Source: Nocardia brasiliensis IFM 10847 (lineage in GTDB: Bacteria > Actinomycetota > Actinomycetes > Mycobacteriales > Mycobacteriaceae). From it: a DNA stretch of 64,000 bases. Location: NCBI RefSeq assembly GCF_000710915.1, contig NZ_BAUA01000197.1, positions 21,649 through 85,648 of the forward strand, in the 5' to 3' direction. The stretch's first letter is position 1, and every line of letters begins with the position of its first letter. The translations under genes and the position numbers were made by a program. The notes below the pieces were generated by a model, which was not told where the DNA came from, ran no database searches, and saw only the letters and a list, made by a program, of their open reading frames with translations. Of this stretch, positions 44,845 to 54,225 are shown piece after piece.

Positions 44845-45180
44845 TCAGTACCCTGGCCGCGGGGCGAAACCCGGGTCCGGAAGTTCGGGCGGCGCGGGCG
44901 CTTGCGGTTGCGGCGGTCGCGGTGCCTCGGTGACCGGTGGGCGGTACGCCGGCGGAGCGACCGTGCTCGGGACCGTGAAGGTACTGGTAGGCAATGGTTC
45001 TGGCGCGGTGCTGGTCGAGGGCGGCACCTCGGTTGTCGACGGGGCCGGAGTGGGCGCACCACGACTGGTGGTCGCGGCGGGGGTGGGCGAGGTCGTGCCG
45101 CTCGAGCAGGCCGTGAGCAGCCAGCTGCTCAGCAGGAGGGCGCCCGCCGTCAGTGCGGCAGTGGTCCGGGGTGCGTTCAT
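44845..45180 (-). CDS. Pro/Thr-rich lipoprotein
   Basis: The 111-residue protein has a lipoprotein signal (LLSSWLLTAC-SSG) and then a low-complexity tail rich in Pro, Thr and Ser with no folded domain, like a cell-wall-spanning spacer. It is first in a cluster with the SGNH hydrolase and acyltransferase genes. Function unknown. The start at MNAPRTTAA places the signal correctly; a longer frame upstream is less likely. Confidence 0.7.
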   Translation of the reverse strand: MNAPRTTAALTAGALLLSSWLLTACSSGTTSPTPAATTSRGAPTPAPSTTEVPPSTSTAPEPLPTSTFTVPSTVAPPAYRPPVTEAPRPPQPQAPAPPELPDPGFAPRPGY

Positions 45181-45508
45181 CGAGAGTTCCTTTCCGGCAA
45201 CGCCGCCCATCTCCGAATGAGTTCCGCGTTCTACCGAGGGTGGAGATTTGCTATTCAGCAACTGATACGTGAAATTACCAGATGTGTTACAGCGATGCCA
45301 GGAAGTAGCTATACTATAGTGATCTGGATCACATATTATGCCATCGGATTGCGATTAGTGGCACTGAACTGGGGATATTGAATGCGCGACGCTCATATTT
45401 GACGGTTGCGAAGCGATCACGAGTATGGCATAGGTCTGATAATCTGCCTTATCATTTCGTTCTGGTCACCGGCGATCCGACGGTGACCGCGAGAAAAACG
45501 AGGTACCC
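45181..45508. other. AT-rich intergenic region
   Basis: About 330 bases with no supported gene and markedly lower GC than its surroundings. It contains a CRP/GlxR-like site (45318..45333), and probably the promoters of the lipoprotein operon and of the broken lipase gene. Confidence 0.6.
45318..45333. promoter_or_regulatory. CRP/GlxR-like binding site
   Basis: AGTGATCTGGATCACA differs from the CRP/GlxR consensus TGTGA-N6-TCACA at one position (first base) and is a palindrome. It lies in the divergent region between the lipoprotein and lipase genes. Confidence 0.55.
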
Positions 45509-46790
45509 ATGTGGCGCAACGGTGCTACCCATGAACCCCGCCCCGGCCGTCGAGGCATGACCCTGGCCGCCCTGCTCTGCGTGGCCGTCCTGGCATCGAC
45601 TCCGGGCCTCGGACACGCCGCACCCGACCCGCGGGACGTGCCGATCGCGCCGTTGCCGGTGCTGGTCCTCCCACCGGAGCTGGACCCCTTTTACAGGGCG
45701 CCGGCGAACGTCATCGCCGACACTCCGCCGGGCGGCATCATCAAGGCCAGGATGATCACACCCGCGCGTTGCTGTCGCTCGTTCCGTTCAACATCGATGC
45801 GTGGCAACTGCTGTATCGCACCAACGACAGTCATGGAAATCCGATCGCAACGGTCACCACCGTCGTCAAGCCGCGCGGTCCCGCGCCGGCGGAAGGCTTC
45901 AAGTTGCTGTCCTATCAGGTCGCCGAGGACTCCACCGCGCAGTACTGTGCGATGTCGTATGTGGTGCAACAGGGTTCGATACCCGTCGACTATGTGAATT
46001 CGGCGGAGGTGTCGCTGGCGATCGCCCTGGGGATCTCGCAGGGGTGGGTGGTGTCGATCCCGGACTACCAGGGGCCGGGGTCCGCCTATGGCGCGGCGAT
46101 TCTGGGTGGTCAGGCCACCCTCGACGGCATCAGGGCGACGCAGAACTTCATCCCCGCGCAGCTGACCCCGGACGCGCGGGTGGGAGTGATGGGCTATTCG
46201 GGTGGCTCGATCCCGACGGGCTGGGTCGCGGAGAACCACGGCGAGTACGCCCCGGAGATCAATATCGTCGGCGTCACGATGGGGGGCGTCGCGATGGCCG
46301 ATCTGCGAGCGGTCCTGCGCTCCAACAACTTCAACCTCGGGGCGGGACTGATCGGGGCGGCCCTGCGCGGTTTCGCGACGGAATACCCGGAGGTGCAGCA
46401 CGTGCTCGATACCGAATATGACTGGTTCGGTCGCTTCATGACCTCGATCAAGGGAATGCTCTGTCACACACAGGGTTCCGCGTTCTTCCCGTGGTGGAAC
46501 TATCTGGGGTCCTACACCGGCCCGGGTGACGTGCTGGACGTCCCGGAGCTGAGCGCTATACCCGCGAGTTCTTCGCCGAACACGTCGTCGGCATCCCGGG
46601 GTGGCTGCCGAAGGGCTACCAGTTCATCATCGACCGGCTCAACGACGTTCCGGCGAGCCGGGGTTGCGCGATCGACAGCCCGTTCTCCACGTTCACCGAC
46701 GGTGATTTCATCGCGCTGCTCGCCGAAACGTGGCCCGCCATCGCCGGTCTGGTCACGGGGTTGCCCGTCGGTGCGGGCACCCACCCGTAA
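45509..46790 (+). pseudogene. Broken LIP-family lipase (three reading frames)
   Basis: Frame one encodes a signal peptide and the family opening (LDPFYRAPANVIADTPPGGIIKAR). Near 45765 the reading shifts to a second frame encoding SLVPFNIDAWQLLYRTNDS through GYSGG (nucleophile Ser) to GDVLDVPE. Near 46548 the coding sequence jumps to a third frame beginning RYTREFFAEHVVG, and runs to the TAA. The junction omits about 35 residues that normally hold the catalytic Asp; the His region survives. Two lesions make this a pseudogene unless sequencing errors are involved. Confidence 0.8.
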
Positions 46791-46795
46791 GGTGT

Positions 46796-47737
46796 TCAGC
46801 CGTGCAGGGTCTGGCTCGGGTGCTGCCCATAGACGCGCTTGTACTCCATCGCGAATCGTCCCGAATGGGTGAAACCCCACTGGTACGCGATGGTGGTCAC
46901 CGTGACGTGCTCGCCGGGGGCCGCGGCGCGCAGTTGCTCGTGTGCGGCGGCCAGGCGCAGCCGCCGCAGCAGCGCCAGCGGGGTGGTGTCGAGGTGCTTG
47001 CGGAAGGCCAACTGCAGCGCGCGTACGGAGACGAAGGCGGCCGTCGCGATATCGGCGACGGCGATGTCCTCGGCGAGATGCGTCTCGATGTAGGCGATGG
47101 CGCGTCGCACCACGTCCGGGTGGGCGTCGCGCCGGTCCGTCGCGGTCGGCTCGGTGACCACCGTCGTGGGCAGCGTGTCCAGCACGGTCGCGGCCAGATA
47201 GTCGGTGAGCGTGGTCGCGACGAGCGTGCTCGGGGGAGTGGCAGAGTCCGCGGCGACCTCTTGCAGATGTGCGATCGCGCGTTTCAGCCGCCGGGTCGCC
47301 GCCGCGCTGGTGGGTTTGTGGCCGGTGAAGCGAACGGGCTTGCCGAGCGGACCGCACACCCGGGACAGCAGCGCCGGGTCGAACATCGTGATGCTGTAGC
47401 GGGCGGTGCGGATCGTCCCGCGGTAGGGCAGGTCCGGCGGGGTCAGCAGGCCGACCTCGCCCGGCTGGAACACATCCGTGCCGACGTCGCGATAGGTCTC
47501 TTCGATCGCGCCGGTCTGCACCGCGCACAGGCACACCTGCTCCAGCGGGTCGGCGTCATAGCTCATGTCGAATCCGAGATCCAGCTGATCCAGGCTCACG
47601 CCGCCGAGCATGTCGCGCCGGATCTGTGCCGACGCGTCCTGTGGGCTGCCGTTGCCGATGCTCATGGTCGTGTAGGCGCTGTTCAGGAATTCCTCGATCG
47701 CGCCTAGGTTGTGGCTGTCGAAAGACAGAGTTCGCAC
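46796..47737 (-). CDS. AraC family regulator
   Basis: The 313-residue protein has two C-terminal helix-turn-helices (IAVADIATAAFVSVRALQLAFRKHLDTTPLALLRRLRLAAAHEQLR and TIAYQWGFTHSGRFAMEYKRVYGQHPS) and an N-terminal AraC_binding_2-type ligand domain. It converges on the lipase pseudogene and may once have regulated it or the region upstream. Confidence 0.9.
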   Translation of the reverse strand: MRTLSFDSHNLGAIEEFLNSAYTTMSIGNGSPQDASAQIRRDMLGGVSLDQLDLGFDMSYDADPLEQVCLCAVQTGAIEETYRDVGTDVFQPGEVGLLTPPDLPYRGTIRTARYSITMFDPALLSRVCGPLGKPVRFTGHKPTSAAATRRLKRAIAHLQEVAADSATPPSTLVATTLTDYLAATVLDTLPTTVVTEPTATDRRDAHPDVVRRAIAYIETHLAEDIAVADIATAAFVSVRALQLAFRKHLDTTPLALLRRLRLAAAHEQLRAAAPGEHVTVTTIAYQWGFTHSGRFAMEYKRVYGQHPSQTLHG

Positions 47738-47927
47738 CGTGCATCCTCGTTCCTGTATCGGCGTTGCCTGGGAACGAACACCGTGGTCACATGGGAGGTG
47801 CCGCTCATGTCGTCAGGCGTTACCCAGAAGCGAATGGCTCAAACAGCAACGTCGCGATGGCATGCCGAGCGCGACCGCGCCGATCCGGACGCTCGCCGGT
47901 CGAAGCGGTCGCGGCGACAACAGCGGA

Positions 47928-48638
47928 CTAGGACTGACTCGCGAGCGCGTGGTGGTTGTAGCCGGTGACCGGTTCGCGCAGGGCGTTCGCCGCCGCGGTG
48001 TGCAGGCACGATTTGATGTGCCCGAGCACCGGTCCGCTGGTGTGCGCCAGCCCTTCGGCGTACCGGATCGCGGCGGGCAGGACGGCCTCGTCATCGGCGA
48101 CGGCGTCGACCAAGCCCGCGGCGAGTGCGTCGGGACCGTTGTAGCGCTGGCCGGAGACCAGCGCGTGGTGGGCCAGATGGGCGGGCAGCCGGGACTGCAC
48201 CAGCTCCACCGATGCGGGGGCGTAGTCGGCGCCGAGGGTCACGCCGGGGAAACAGAAGTAGCCGCGGTCGCTGCGCATGATGCGCCGGTCGTGCGCGACG
48301 GCGAGAAACGCGCCCGCGCCGAAGACGTGCCCGTTCACCGCGGCAACGGTCGGAATGGGCAGCGTGAGGATGCGGGCGAGCAGGCGTTGCAGGTCGGTGA
48401 GGTAGGCGTCGATATCGTCGGGATGTTCTGCGGCCCAGGCCAAGTCGGCACCGGTCGAGTAGAACTTTCCGGCGCCGGTGGTGACCAGGGCGGCAGGTCC
48501 GCCGGTGGCGGTGGCCTCGTCGAGTATCGCGTCCAGCGCGGCGATCCACTCGGGGTTGAATCTGTTCTCCGTGTCCCGTTCATCCCTGTTGCCCAGATGC
48601 GCGATGAACACCGGTCCTTCTCGTCGCAGATACGGCAT
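47928..48638 (-). CDS. Enoyl-CoA hydratase/isomerase family protein
   Basis: The 236-residue crotonase-fold protein has GAGKFYSTGADLAWAAEH (CoA oxyanion region) and AAVNGHVFGAGAFLAVAHDRRIM. The glutamate pair of classical hydratases is not evident, so it may be an isomerase or another crotonase-type enzyme. It is short, like plant delta3-delta2-enoyl-CoA isomerase-type members. Single gene. Confidence 0.85.
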   Translation of the reverse strand: MPYLRREGPVFIAHLGNRDERDTENRFNPEWIAALDAILDEATATGGPAALVTTGAGKFYSTGADLAWAAEHPDDIDAYLTDLQRLLARILTLPIPTVAAVNGHVFGAGAFLAVAHDRRIMRSDRGYFCFPGVTLGADYAPASVELVQSRLPAHLAHHALVSGQRYNGPDALAAGLVDAVADDEAVLPAAIRYAEGLAHTSGPVLGHIKSCLHTAAANALREPVTGYNHHALASQS

Positions 48639-48809
48639 CCGGGCAACATAGCGCCTCACCTCGTGCGGACGAGGCTGACACACCAGGCGGCGCAGCGCGA
48701 CGGGGGACAATCACGCCAGCGGGCTGGGGGCACTGCGAACATTGAGGACAGTCGGCGCCGCAGGGGCGGCGCTCGCGCTGACCCGATTTCGAACAGCGAG
48801 GAGAATCCG

Positions 48810-49610
48810 ATGAGTTTGCCCGCACCCGCACCCACCGCTCGCGCGGTCGTCACGGGGGCGTCCTCCGGTATCGGCGAAGCGCTCGCGGAAGGTTTGGCCC
48901 GGCAGGGCCATTCGCTGATCCTGGTGGCCCGGCGCGCGGATCGGTTGCGCGCCCTCGCCGACCGGCTGGCCGACAGCTATCGGGTCGAGGCCGAGATCCG
49001 GGCGGTCGACCTGTCCGACCGGAACGCCCGCGCGAAACTGTGCGCGGAGCTGACCGAACGCGAGATCACGGTGCTGTGCAACAACGCCGGCTTCGCCACC
49101 TATGGTGAACTCGCGCAAGCCGATCCGGCCCGGGAGCAGCAGCAGGTCGAACTGAACTGCGTCGCGGTGCACGACCTCACGCTCGCCGTGCTGCCCGGCA
49201 TGGTGCGCCGGGACGCGGGCGCGATCCTCATCACCGGATCCACCGCGGGCAATCAGCCCGGCCCCGGCAACGCTACGTATGCGGCGGGCAAGGCCTTCGC
49301 CAACACCCTGGCCGAATCGTTGCACGGTGAGCTGGCCGGTACCGGCGTGCGGTGCACACTGCTCGCGCCCGGCCCCGTGCGCACCGAGTACGCGCAGGTG
49401 GCCGAGGTGCCGAAGCTGGACACGCTGCTGCCCGCGCTGTGCTGGGTCAGTGCGGAACAGGCTGCGGCCGAGGCGCTTTCAGGTTTGGCCGCGGGCCGCC
49501 GCCGGGTTGTTCCAGGCGCCTTCGCCAAGGTGCAGACCATCGGCGGTCAGTACACTCCGCGCGCATTGATCAGTCCGATCGTGCGCGCGGTGTACCGGAG
49601 GGTCACGTGA
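48810..49610 (+). CDS. Short-chain dehydrogenase/reductase
   Basis: The 266-residue protein has TGASSGIGEALAEGLA for NADP, CNNAG, a catalytic Ser in ITGSTAG and Tyr/Lys in YAAGK. A typical classical SDR of the type involved in lipid or polyketide reduction. ATG follows GAGGAG with six bases. Confidence 0.9.
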   Translation: MSLPAPAPTARAVVTGASSGIGEALAEGLARQGHSLILVARRADRLRALADRLADSYRVEAEIRAVDLSDRNARAKLCAELTEREITVLCNNAGFATYGELAQADPAREQQQVELNCVAVHDLTLAVLPGMVRRDAGAILITGSTAGNQPGPGNATYAAGKAFANTLAESLHGELAGTGVRCTLLAPGPVRTEYAQVAEVPKLDTLLPALCWVSAEQAAAEALSGLAAGRRRVVPGAFAKVQTIGGQYTPRALISPIVRAVYRRVT

Positions 49611-49669
49611 GGTGAACTCCGAACCCGTTGGCGGCTCGGCCGATTCGGGCTGGTAAACGGCTGCGCCGC

Positions 49670-50656
49670 TCAGGCGATGCCTTCGGCCAGGCGTATCCCG
49701 TTGAGGTACGAGCCTTGGTCGAAGTGTGCTTGCAGGTTGGGATGGAAGGGGAAGAACGGTTCGCCTGGGTCGGCGAGGCCGGTCCAGTGGGTGGCGGGGG
49801 CGCAGAGGTCGCGGCCGATGCCGACGGGGCGCAGGGACCAGAAGCCGATGCCGATCTGGTCGGCGGCGGCGCTCATCGCGTTTTCGATGTTGTCGGTCAG
49901 CTTGTGGGCGTACGCGGTTCGGTATTGCGGCCACTGGAAGCGCAGTCCGAAGACGGAGAAACAGGTGAAAGGGACGCCCGGCGGCGGGTTCTGGTCCTCG
50001 TAGCCGACCAGGCGGATCTGCGCGTGGGGTGCGGCGGCGCGGATGGCGCCGATCATATCGCCGCGGATGCCCGCGGTGAGCCGATGCGCGAGGTTGGGTC
50101 CGGTGATCGCGTCGGCGTCGATGTAGTGGTCCGGGTCGGTGCGGTAGTCGCAGCCGCGCACGATATCGGTGAGGCACATGGCGAGGGTGTAGGCGTAGTT
50201 GGAGACCTGGCCGGGGTGCCAGACGTCGTTGGCCGAGATCTGGATGGTCACCAATCGCGTTGCGGGTCCGAGCATTCCGTCGTGAACGGATTGGTCGATC
50301 TGGGTCCGCAGGTTGTTCACGGGCTCGGTGTCGGTGGTCGCGGACTGGCAGGCGTAGTCGGCCCAGTCACCGGTTTGCGCAGCGCCGAGTCCCCACTGCG
50401 CGGCCATGATCGAGGGCCAGCCGAAGTTGCTGCGCGCGCAGGCCAGCGGATTGGGTGCGGGCACGGTCTTCGGCTGCTGTTGGTAGGTGGGCAGACCGAG
50501 CACGCCGCCGCCACCACCGTGCGGCGCTACGGTCATGCTGTCCCCGAATGCCACGTAGCGGACGCCGGGTTCGGCCGCGGTCGCGGCCGGCGCCAGGCAT
50601 ACCGTCGCCATCGCTATCGCGGTGGCGACAACCGAACTGATTCGCAAGACCTTCAT
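49670..50656 (-). CDS. Exported SGNH/GDSL hydrolase
   Basis: The 328-residue protein has a signal peptide ending TA-AEPG and the SGNH nucleophile loop AFGDSMTVAP (Ser40), ISANDVWHPG and a C-terminal FHPN with the His. It resembles secreted actinobacterial lipases/esterases of the GDSL family, with several cysteines. It starts 57 bases after the GH5-like gene, perhaps in one transcript. Confidence 0.88.
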   Translation of the reverse strand: MKVLRISSVVATAIAMATVCLAPAATAAEPGVRYVAFGDSMTVAPHGGGGGVLGLPTYQQQPKTVPAPNPLACARSNFGWPSIMAAQWGLGAAQTGDWADYACQSATTDTEPVNNLRTQIDQSVHDGMLGPATRLVTIQISANDVWHPGQVSNYAYTLAMCLTDIVRGCDYRTDPDHYIDADAITGPNLAHRLTAGIRGDMIGAIRAAAPHAQIRLVGYEDQNPPPGVPFTCFSVFGLRFQWPQYRTAYAHKLTDNIENAMSAAADQIGIGFWSLRPVGIGRDLCAPATHWTGLADPGEPFFPFHPNLQAHFDQGSYLNGIRLAEGIA

Positions 50657-50712
50657 CGGTGTCGTCCTCTTTCTCGGGTTGTCCGGCCGAGCCGGATGTT
50701 TCGCGCGCGGGC

Positions 50713-52248
50713 TCAACAGCTCTGCTGATCGGGCCCGGCGCCCGGCAGCACCGTCACCGCGACCTGCCCGGCGCCAGGGCAGGACGCGACCCGTAGTTGC
50801 GTCGCGTCCGGCTCGGAAACCTTTGTGCCGCCCTCGATGCGCAAGTGATAGCCCGCGCGGTATTGCCGTTGCGGCACCGCGATGACCGTTTCGGCGCCGT
50901 CGTCGAAGACCCCGCCGGTGACCCGCGCGGTGCGCCACGAGTAGGTGAACACGCCTGTGCCGCGGTCGAAGTGCCAAGGTCCGGGTGTGCCCGCGGTGAG
51001 CTGCGGATAGGGCCGGGCCAGTGCGTCGAGGTTCGCTTCGCGCACGTTGCCGGGGGTGCGCGGGGCATGGCCGTCGGTCACGATGGCCTGCGCGTCAGCG
51101 TCTTTGGACACGGTCGCCGGGTCACCACCGAAATACGTCCAGTGCAGCCAGCTGTTCTGGTTGCGGTCGAAGATCTCCGCGGTCTCGCTGAGCGCGTCGG
51201 CCGCGCCCGTCGCACCGAACTCGGTGACGACGGCGGGCACGTCGGCGACTGCCGAATATTCCGCCGCGCGAGCGACGCTCGCCTCCCACTGCGGCGCGCA
51301 ACCCAGTCCGCCGCCGCCCTGCAGCGCCGCGACCACGCAGTAGGAATTGAAGCCGTACACGACGTTCGGGTCCGGCGGCGGGCCCAGTTCGGGACGAGTG
51401 CCGTAGTTGGCGGTGATCAGCGGTGCCACCCACACCGCAGTGGCGGTGTCGCCCTGCCGGATCGCTGCGGTCGCGTCCCGGTTGAGCGCGCGCAAGTGCT
51501 CGACCGTCACCGTCGGGCAGACATCGGCCAGGCACGGCAGGAACGCCGCGCCCGCGGGCGGCTGGTTCAGCGGCCCGTAGCCGATCACACCCGGTGTGCC
51601 CGCGAAGAATCCGGCCACGTGGGTCCACATCCGCAAGAACCTGTCCCGGATGCCGATACCGCCGGGGCCGGGCCGATTGGCATAGAAATTGTCGGTGGCG
51701 CGCCAGTAGGCGATATTCGAAAGGTTAGCGGCCACCAGATCGCTTGCGCCGCTGGGCAATCCGTCGTCGATCGCCGCCCAGTCCGGTGCGCCGTCCCCGC
51801 CGTACTTCGCGGACCAGATGTCCTGGTGGAACTCCAGTTCGGTCACGATGCCGTGCTCGTGCAACAGGGCGACGGTTCGCGCGATATCGGCGAGATAGGC
51901 ATCGTCGTACTGGCCGGCGACCGGCTCGACGGCGGCCCAGAAGAGGGCGAGCCGGACCGCGTTGAAGCCCTCGCGCGCGAGCAGCTCGGCATCTTCGGCG
52001 CCGAACCCCGCCGCGGAAGGGAGATATGGCCCACGTTTATCGGCAATGTTCTCGCCGTGTAGCACCACGACCCGCCCCATGCTGTCGGTTAGCCATTTGC
52101 CAGAAGATTGCGCAGAAAGTCCTATTTTTCCGGAATTCGGGTCGGCGGCCGCAGCTGCGGTTGCACCGATCGTCACACTCAGCGCCACCAAAGCTGTTGA
52201 TGTGCACAAACTAAGCGCGCGAAGCCGATGTGAACCCCAGAAGCTCAT
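50713..52248 (-). CDS. GH5 endoglycoceramidase-like protein with altered acid/base residue
   Basis: The 511-residue exported protein has a signal peptide and a GH5 barrel close to endoglycoceramidases: HGENIADK, FHQDIWSAKYGGDGAP (residues 140-154), and the nucleophile Glu343 in VTEFGATG. The family acid/base Glu in NEP is Gln229 here (GPLNQPPAG; codon CAG). Loss of that residue usually stops hydrolysis of natural substrates, so the protein may bind glycolipid without cutting it or act only on activated substrates. A C-terminal beta domain follows from about residue 390. It is divergent from the glycosyltransferase gene. Confidence 0.85.
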   Translation of the reverse strand: MSFWGSHRLRALSLCTSTALVALSVTIGATAAAAADPNSGKIGLSAQSSGKWLTDSMGRVVVLHGENIADKRGPYLPSAAGFGAEDAELLAREGFNAVRLALFWAAVEPVAGQYDDAYLADIARTVALLHEHGIVTELEFHQDIWSAKYGGDGAPDWAAIDDGLPSGASDLVAANLSNIAYWRATDNFYANRPGPGGIGIRDRFLRMWTHVAGFFAGTPGVIGYGPLNQPPAGAAFLPCLADVCPTVTVEHLRALNRDATAAIRQGDTATAVWVAPLITANYGTRPELGPPPDPNVVYGFNSYCVVAALQGGGGLGCAPQWEASVARAAEYSAVADVPAVVTEFGATGAADALSETAEIFDRNQNSWLHWTYFGGDPATVSKDADAQAIVTDGHAPRTPGNVREANLDALARPYPQLTAGTPGPWHFDRGTGVFTYSWRTARVTGGVFDDGAETVIAVPQRQYRAGYHLRIEGGTKVSEPDATQLRVASCPGAGQVAVTVLPGAGPDQQSC

Positions 52249-52309
52249 GTTCCACAACGTAGCAGTCGACCTAAGCTGCAATAGTGATAGCTATGAGTTA
52301 GCTTGGATC

Positions 52310-53668
52310 ATGACCAAGATCCTGGCATTCACTTCACCGGCCAAGGGCCATCTGTATCCGATAGCTCCGGTCCTGGCAGAACTGGTAAAGCGGGGACATG
52401 ACGTCACCGTGATGACGCTCCCGGGAAGTGAGAAAGCTCTCGATCCGCTGGGTGTCGACGTCATCGAGCTGCCCGCGCGGTTGGCGCAGGACACGCTCGA
52501 TGATTGGGCGGCTACTTCCAAGATCGGTGCGTTGCGGGCTGCCGTGCGTGCTCTGGTGGCACGGATCCCGGACGAGATCGCGGCCATTCGTGGCGCGGTG
52601 CGCGCCGAACGTCCGGACGCGCTGCTGGTCGACGTGACGACAGTGGGCGCGCAGACCTACGCCGCGGCGAGCGGACTGCCGTGGGCCTCGTGGGCGCCGA
52701 TGCTGCTGCCGATCCGATCACGGGAGGTGCCGCCGTTCGGGCCCGGGCTGCACCCCATGCCCGGACCACTCGGGCGATTGCGCGACGGGGGTGTCCAGTG
52801 GGTGTTGAACCGGCTGTGGGACGACATGCTGCCCGCGCTCAACGGCGCGCGGCGACAGTACGGGTTGGCCGCGCTGGACCATGCGCTCGACTATCTGGAA
52901 CAGCCTGCGCTGCTGTTGAACTTCACCGCGCCGCCGTTCGACGACGAGCGCAGCGACTGGCCCGCGTCGGTACGGCAGATCGGTCCCGGCCTCTGGGCTC
53001 CCGGAGGCGAGCGTCCGGGGTGGCTCGACGAGATCGATCGGCCCCTGGCCCTCGTCACCTGCTCCACCGAATTCCAGGACGATGGGCGCCTGGCGCAGGC
53101 GGCGATGGACGCGCTGGCGGACAGTGAATTGTTCACGGTGGTCACCACCGGTGCGATCGACCCCGCGACCTTTCGGGCACCGCCTAACGCCCGCGTCGAA
53201 TCCTTTCTGCCGCATCACTTGTTGCTCGATCGCACGGCCGTCGTCGTGTCGCACGGCGGGATGGGCATCACGCAGAAGGCGCTCGCCGCGGGCGTGCCGG
53301 TGTGCGTCGTGCCGTTCGGGCGGGATCAATCCGAAGTCGCGCGCCGCGTAGTCACGAACGAGGCGGGCACCTGGGTGCCGAAAAAGCGGATGAGCGTGTC
53401 GAATCTGCGGACCGCGATCGATCGGGCGCTGACCTGCCAGGCCGGGGCGGAACGGGTCGCGGCGGGTTTCGCCGCGGCGGGCGGCGCCGCGCACGGTGCC
53501 GATCTGCTCGAACGGCAACTTTTCCGCGCCGGAAATCGAGGCGCCGCAATGCGATCCGTGCCGCGAGTGGTGCGACGGACGGAGAGCGCGACGTTTCCGG
53601 CGATCACGCCCGGCGAAATGGAACCACTGGTGCGCGGTGACACCGAGGACGCCCGCGGGCTCACCTAG
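52310..53668 (+). CDS. UDP-glycosyltransferase (MGT-like)
   Basis: The 452-residue GT1-family enzyme has the N-terminal acceptor domain (AFTSPAKGHLYPIAPVLAELVKRGHDVTVM) and a C-terminal donor domain with SFLPHHLLLDRTAVVVSHGGMGITQKALAAGVPVCVVPFGRDQ, the UDPGT signature. It probably glycosylates a small hydrophobic molecule, perhaps a toxin or lipid; the last 60 residues extend beyond the usual domain. It shares a divergent promoter region with the GH5-like gene and overlaps the hxlR stop by eight bases. Confidence 0.88.
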   Translation: MTKILAFTSPAKGHLYPIAPVLAELVKRGHDVTVMTLPGSEKALDPLGVDVIELPARLAQDTLDDWAATSKIGALRAAVRALVARIPDEIAAIRGAVRAERPDALLVDVTTVGAQTYAAASGLPWASWAPMLLPIRSREVPPFGPGLHPMPGPLGRLRDGGVQWVLNRLWDDMLPALNGARRQYGLAALDHALDYLEQPALLLNFTAPPFDDERSDWPASVRQIGPGLWAPGGERPGWLDEIDRPLALVTCSTEFQDDGRLAQAAMDALADSELFTVVTTGAIDPATFRAPPNARVESFLPHHLLLDRTAVVVSHGGMGITQKALAAGVPVCVVPFGRDQSEVARRVVTNEAGTWVPKKRMSVSNLRTAIDRALTCQAGAERVAAGFAAAGGAAHGADLLERQLFRAGNRGAAMRSVPRVVRRTESATFPAITPGEMEPLVRGDTEDARGLT

Positions 53669-54134
53669 CCCGGTTCAGTCGGATCTCGATATCGTCGGAG
53701 GCCGGTTCGGGCACGGGCTCGGTGGTGATCCGGACCCGCAGGGGGCGGCCGGTCTCCGCGTCGACGAAGGTCAGCGGTGGGCGGCCGTCCTGCAGGTATT
53801 TGTCGCCCCACTGCATCAGGGACAGGAAGATCGGGAGCAGATCCTCGCCGGACGCGGTGAGCCGGTATTCGTCGTGGATCCGCTTGCCGGGCTCCCGGTA
53901 GGGCACGCGGGTGACGATGCCCGCGCTTTCCAGCTGTTTGAGCGCCCGGGAGGCGGCGGGTGCGGACGTGCCGACGCGGTGCACGAAATCCTCGAACCGG
54001 GTTGTGCCGTAGAAGCATTCGCGGACCACGAGAAACACCGTCTTGGTGCTGAGCAGGCTCAGGACGCGCTCGGCCGAACAGCCGTCGCCGATCGACCACG
54101 CGTCGCGGTCGCGCAACTTCTCCTCGAACTCCAT
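53661..54134 (-). CDS. HxlR family regulator
   Basis: The 157-residue winged-helix protein has the HxlR core (CSAERVLSLLSTKTVFLVVRECFYGTTRFEDFVHRVGTSAPAASRALKQLESAGIV). It starts at ATG (54134; a GTG two codons upstream is possible) and is divergent from an SDR gene; two related palindromes lie between them. Confidence 0.88.
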   Translation of the reverse strand: MEFEEKLRDRDAWSIGDGCSAERVLSLLSTKTVFLVVRECFYGTTRFEDFVHRVGTSAPAASRALKQLESAGIVTRVPYREPGKRIHDEYRLTASGEDLLPIFLSLMQWGDKYLQDGRPPLTFVDAETGRPLRVRITTEPVPEPASDDIEIRLNRAR

Positions 54135-54154
54135 CGCCACCTGCTCATTATAAC

Positions 54155-54209
54155 TAACGCTTGCGTTATCCAGCAGTCTCGTGGTTCCATCTAACTAACG
54201 ACATCGTTA
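54155..54209. promoter_or_regulatory. Paired HxlR-type operators
   Basis: TAACGC-TT-GCGTTA (54155..54168) and TAACGA-CA-TCGTTA (54196..54209) share TAACG-N4-CGTTA and are each preceded by AAC. The 41-base step is about four helical turns. They sit between the divergent hxlR and SDR starts. Confidence 0.7.
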
Positions 54210-54225
54210 CTGAGATGGAGGTCGC

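Noticed and set aside
52261..52309. CTAAGCT/AGCTTGG imperfect repeat before the glycosyltransferase
   Set aside because: Arms are short and mismatched and could be chance; not reported as an operator.
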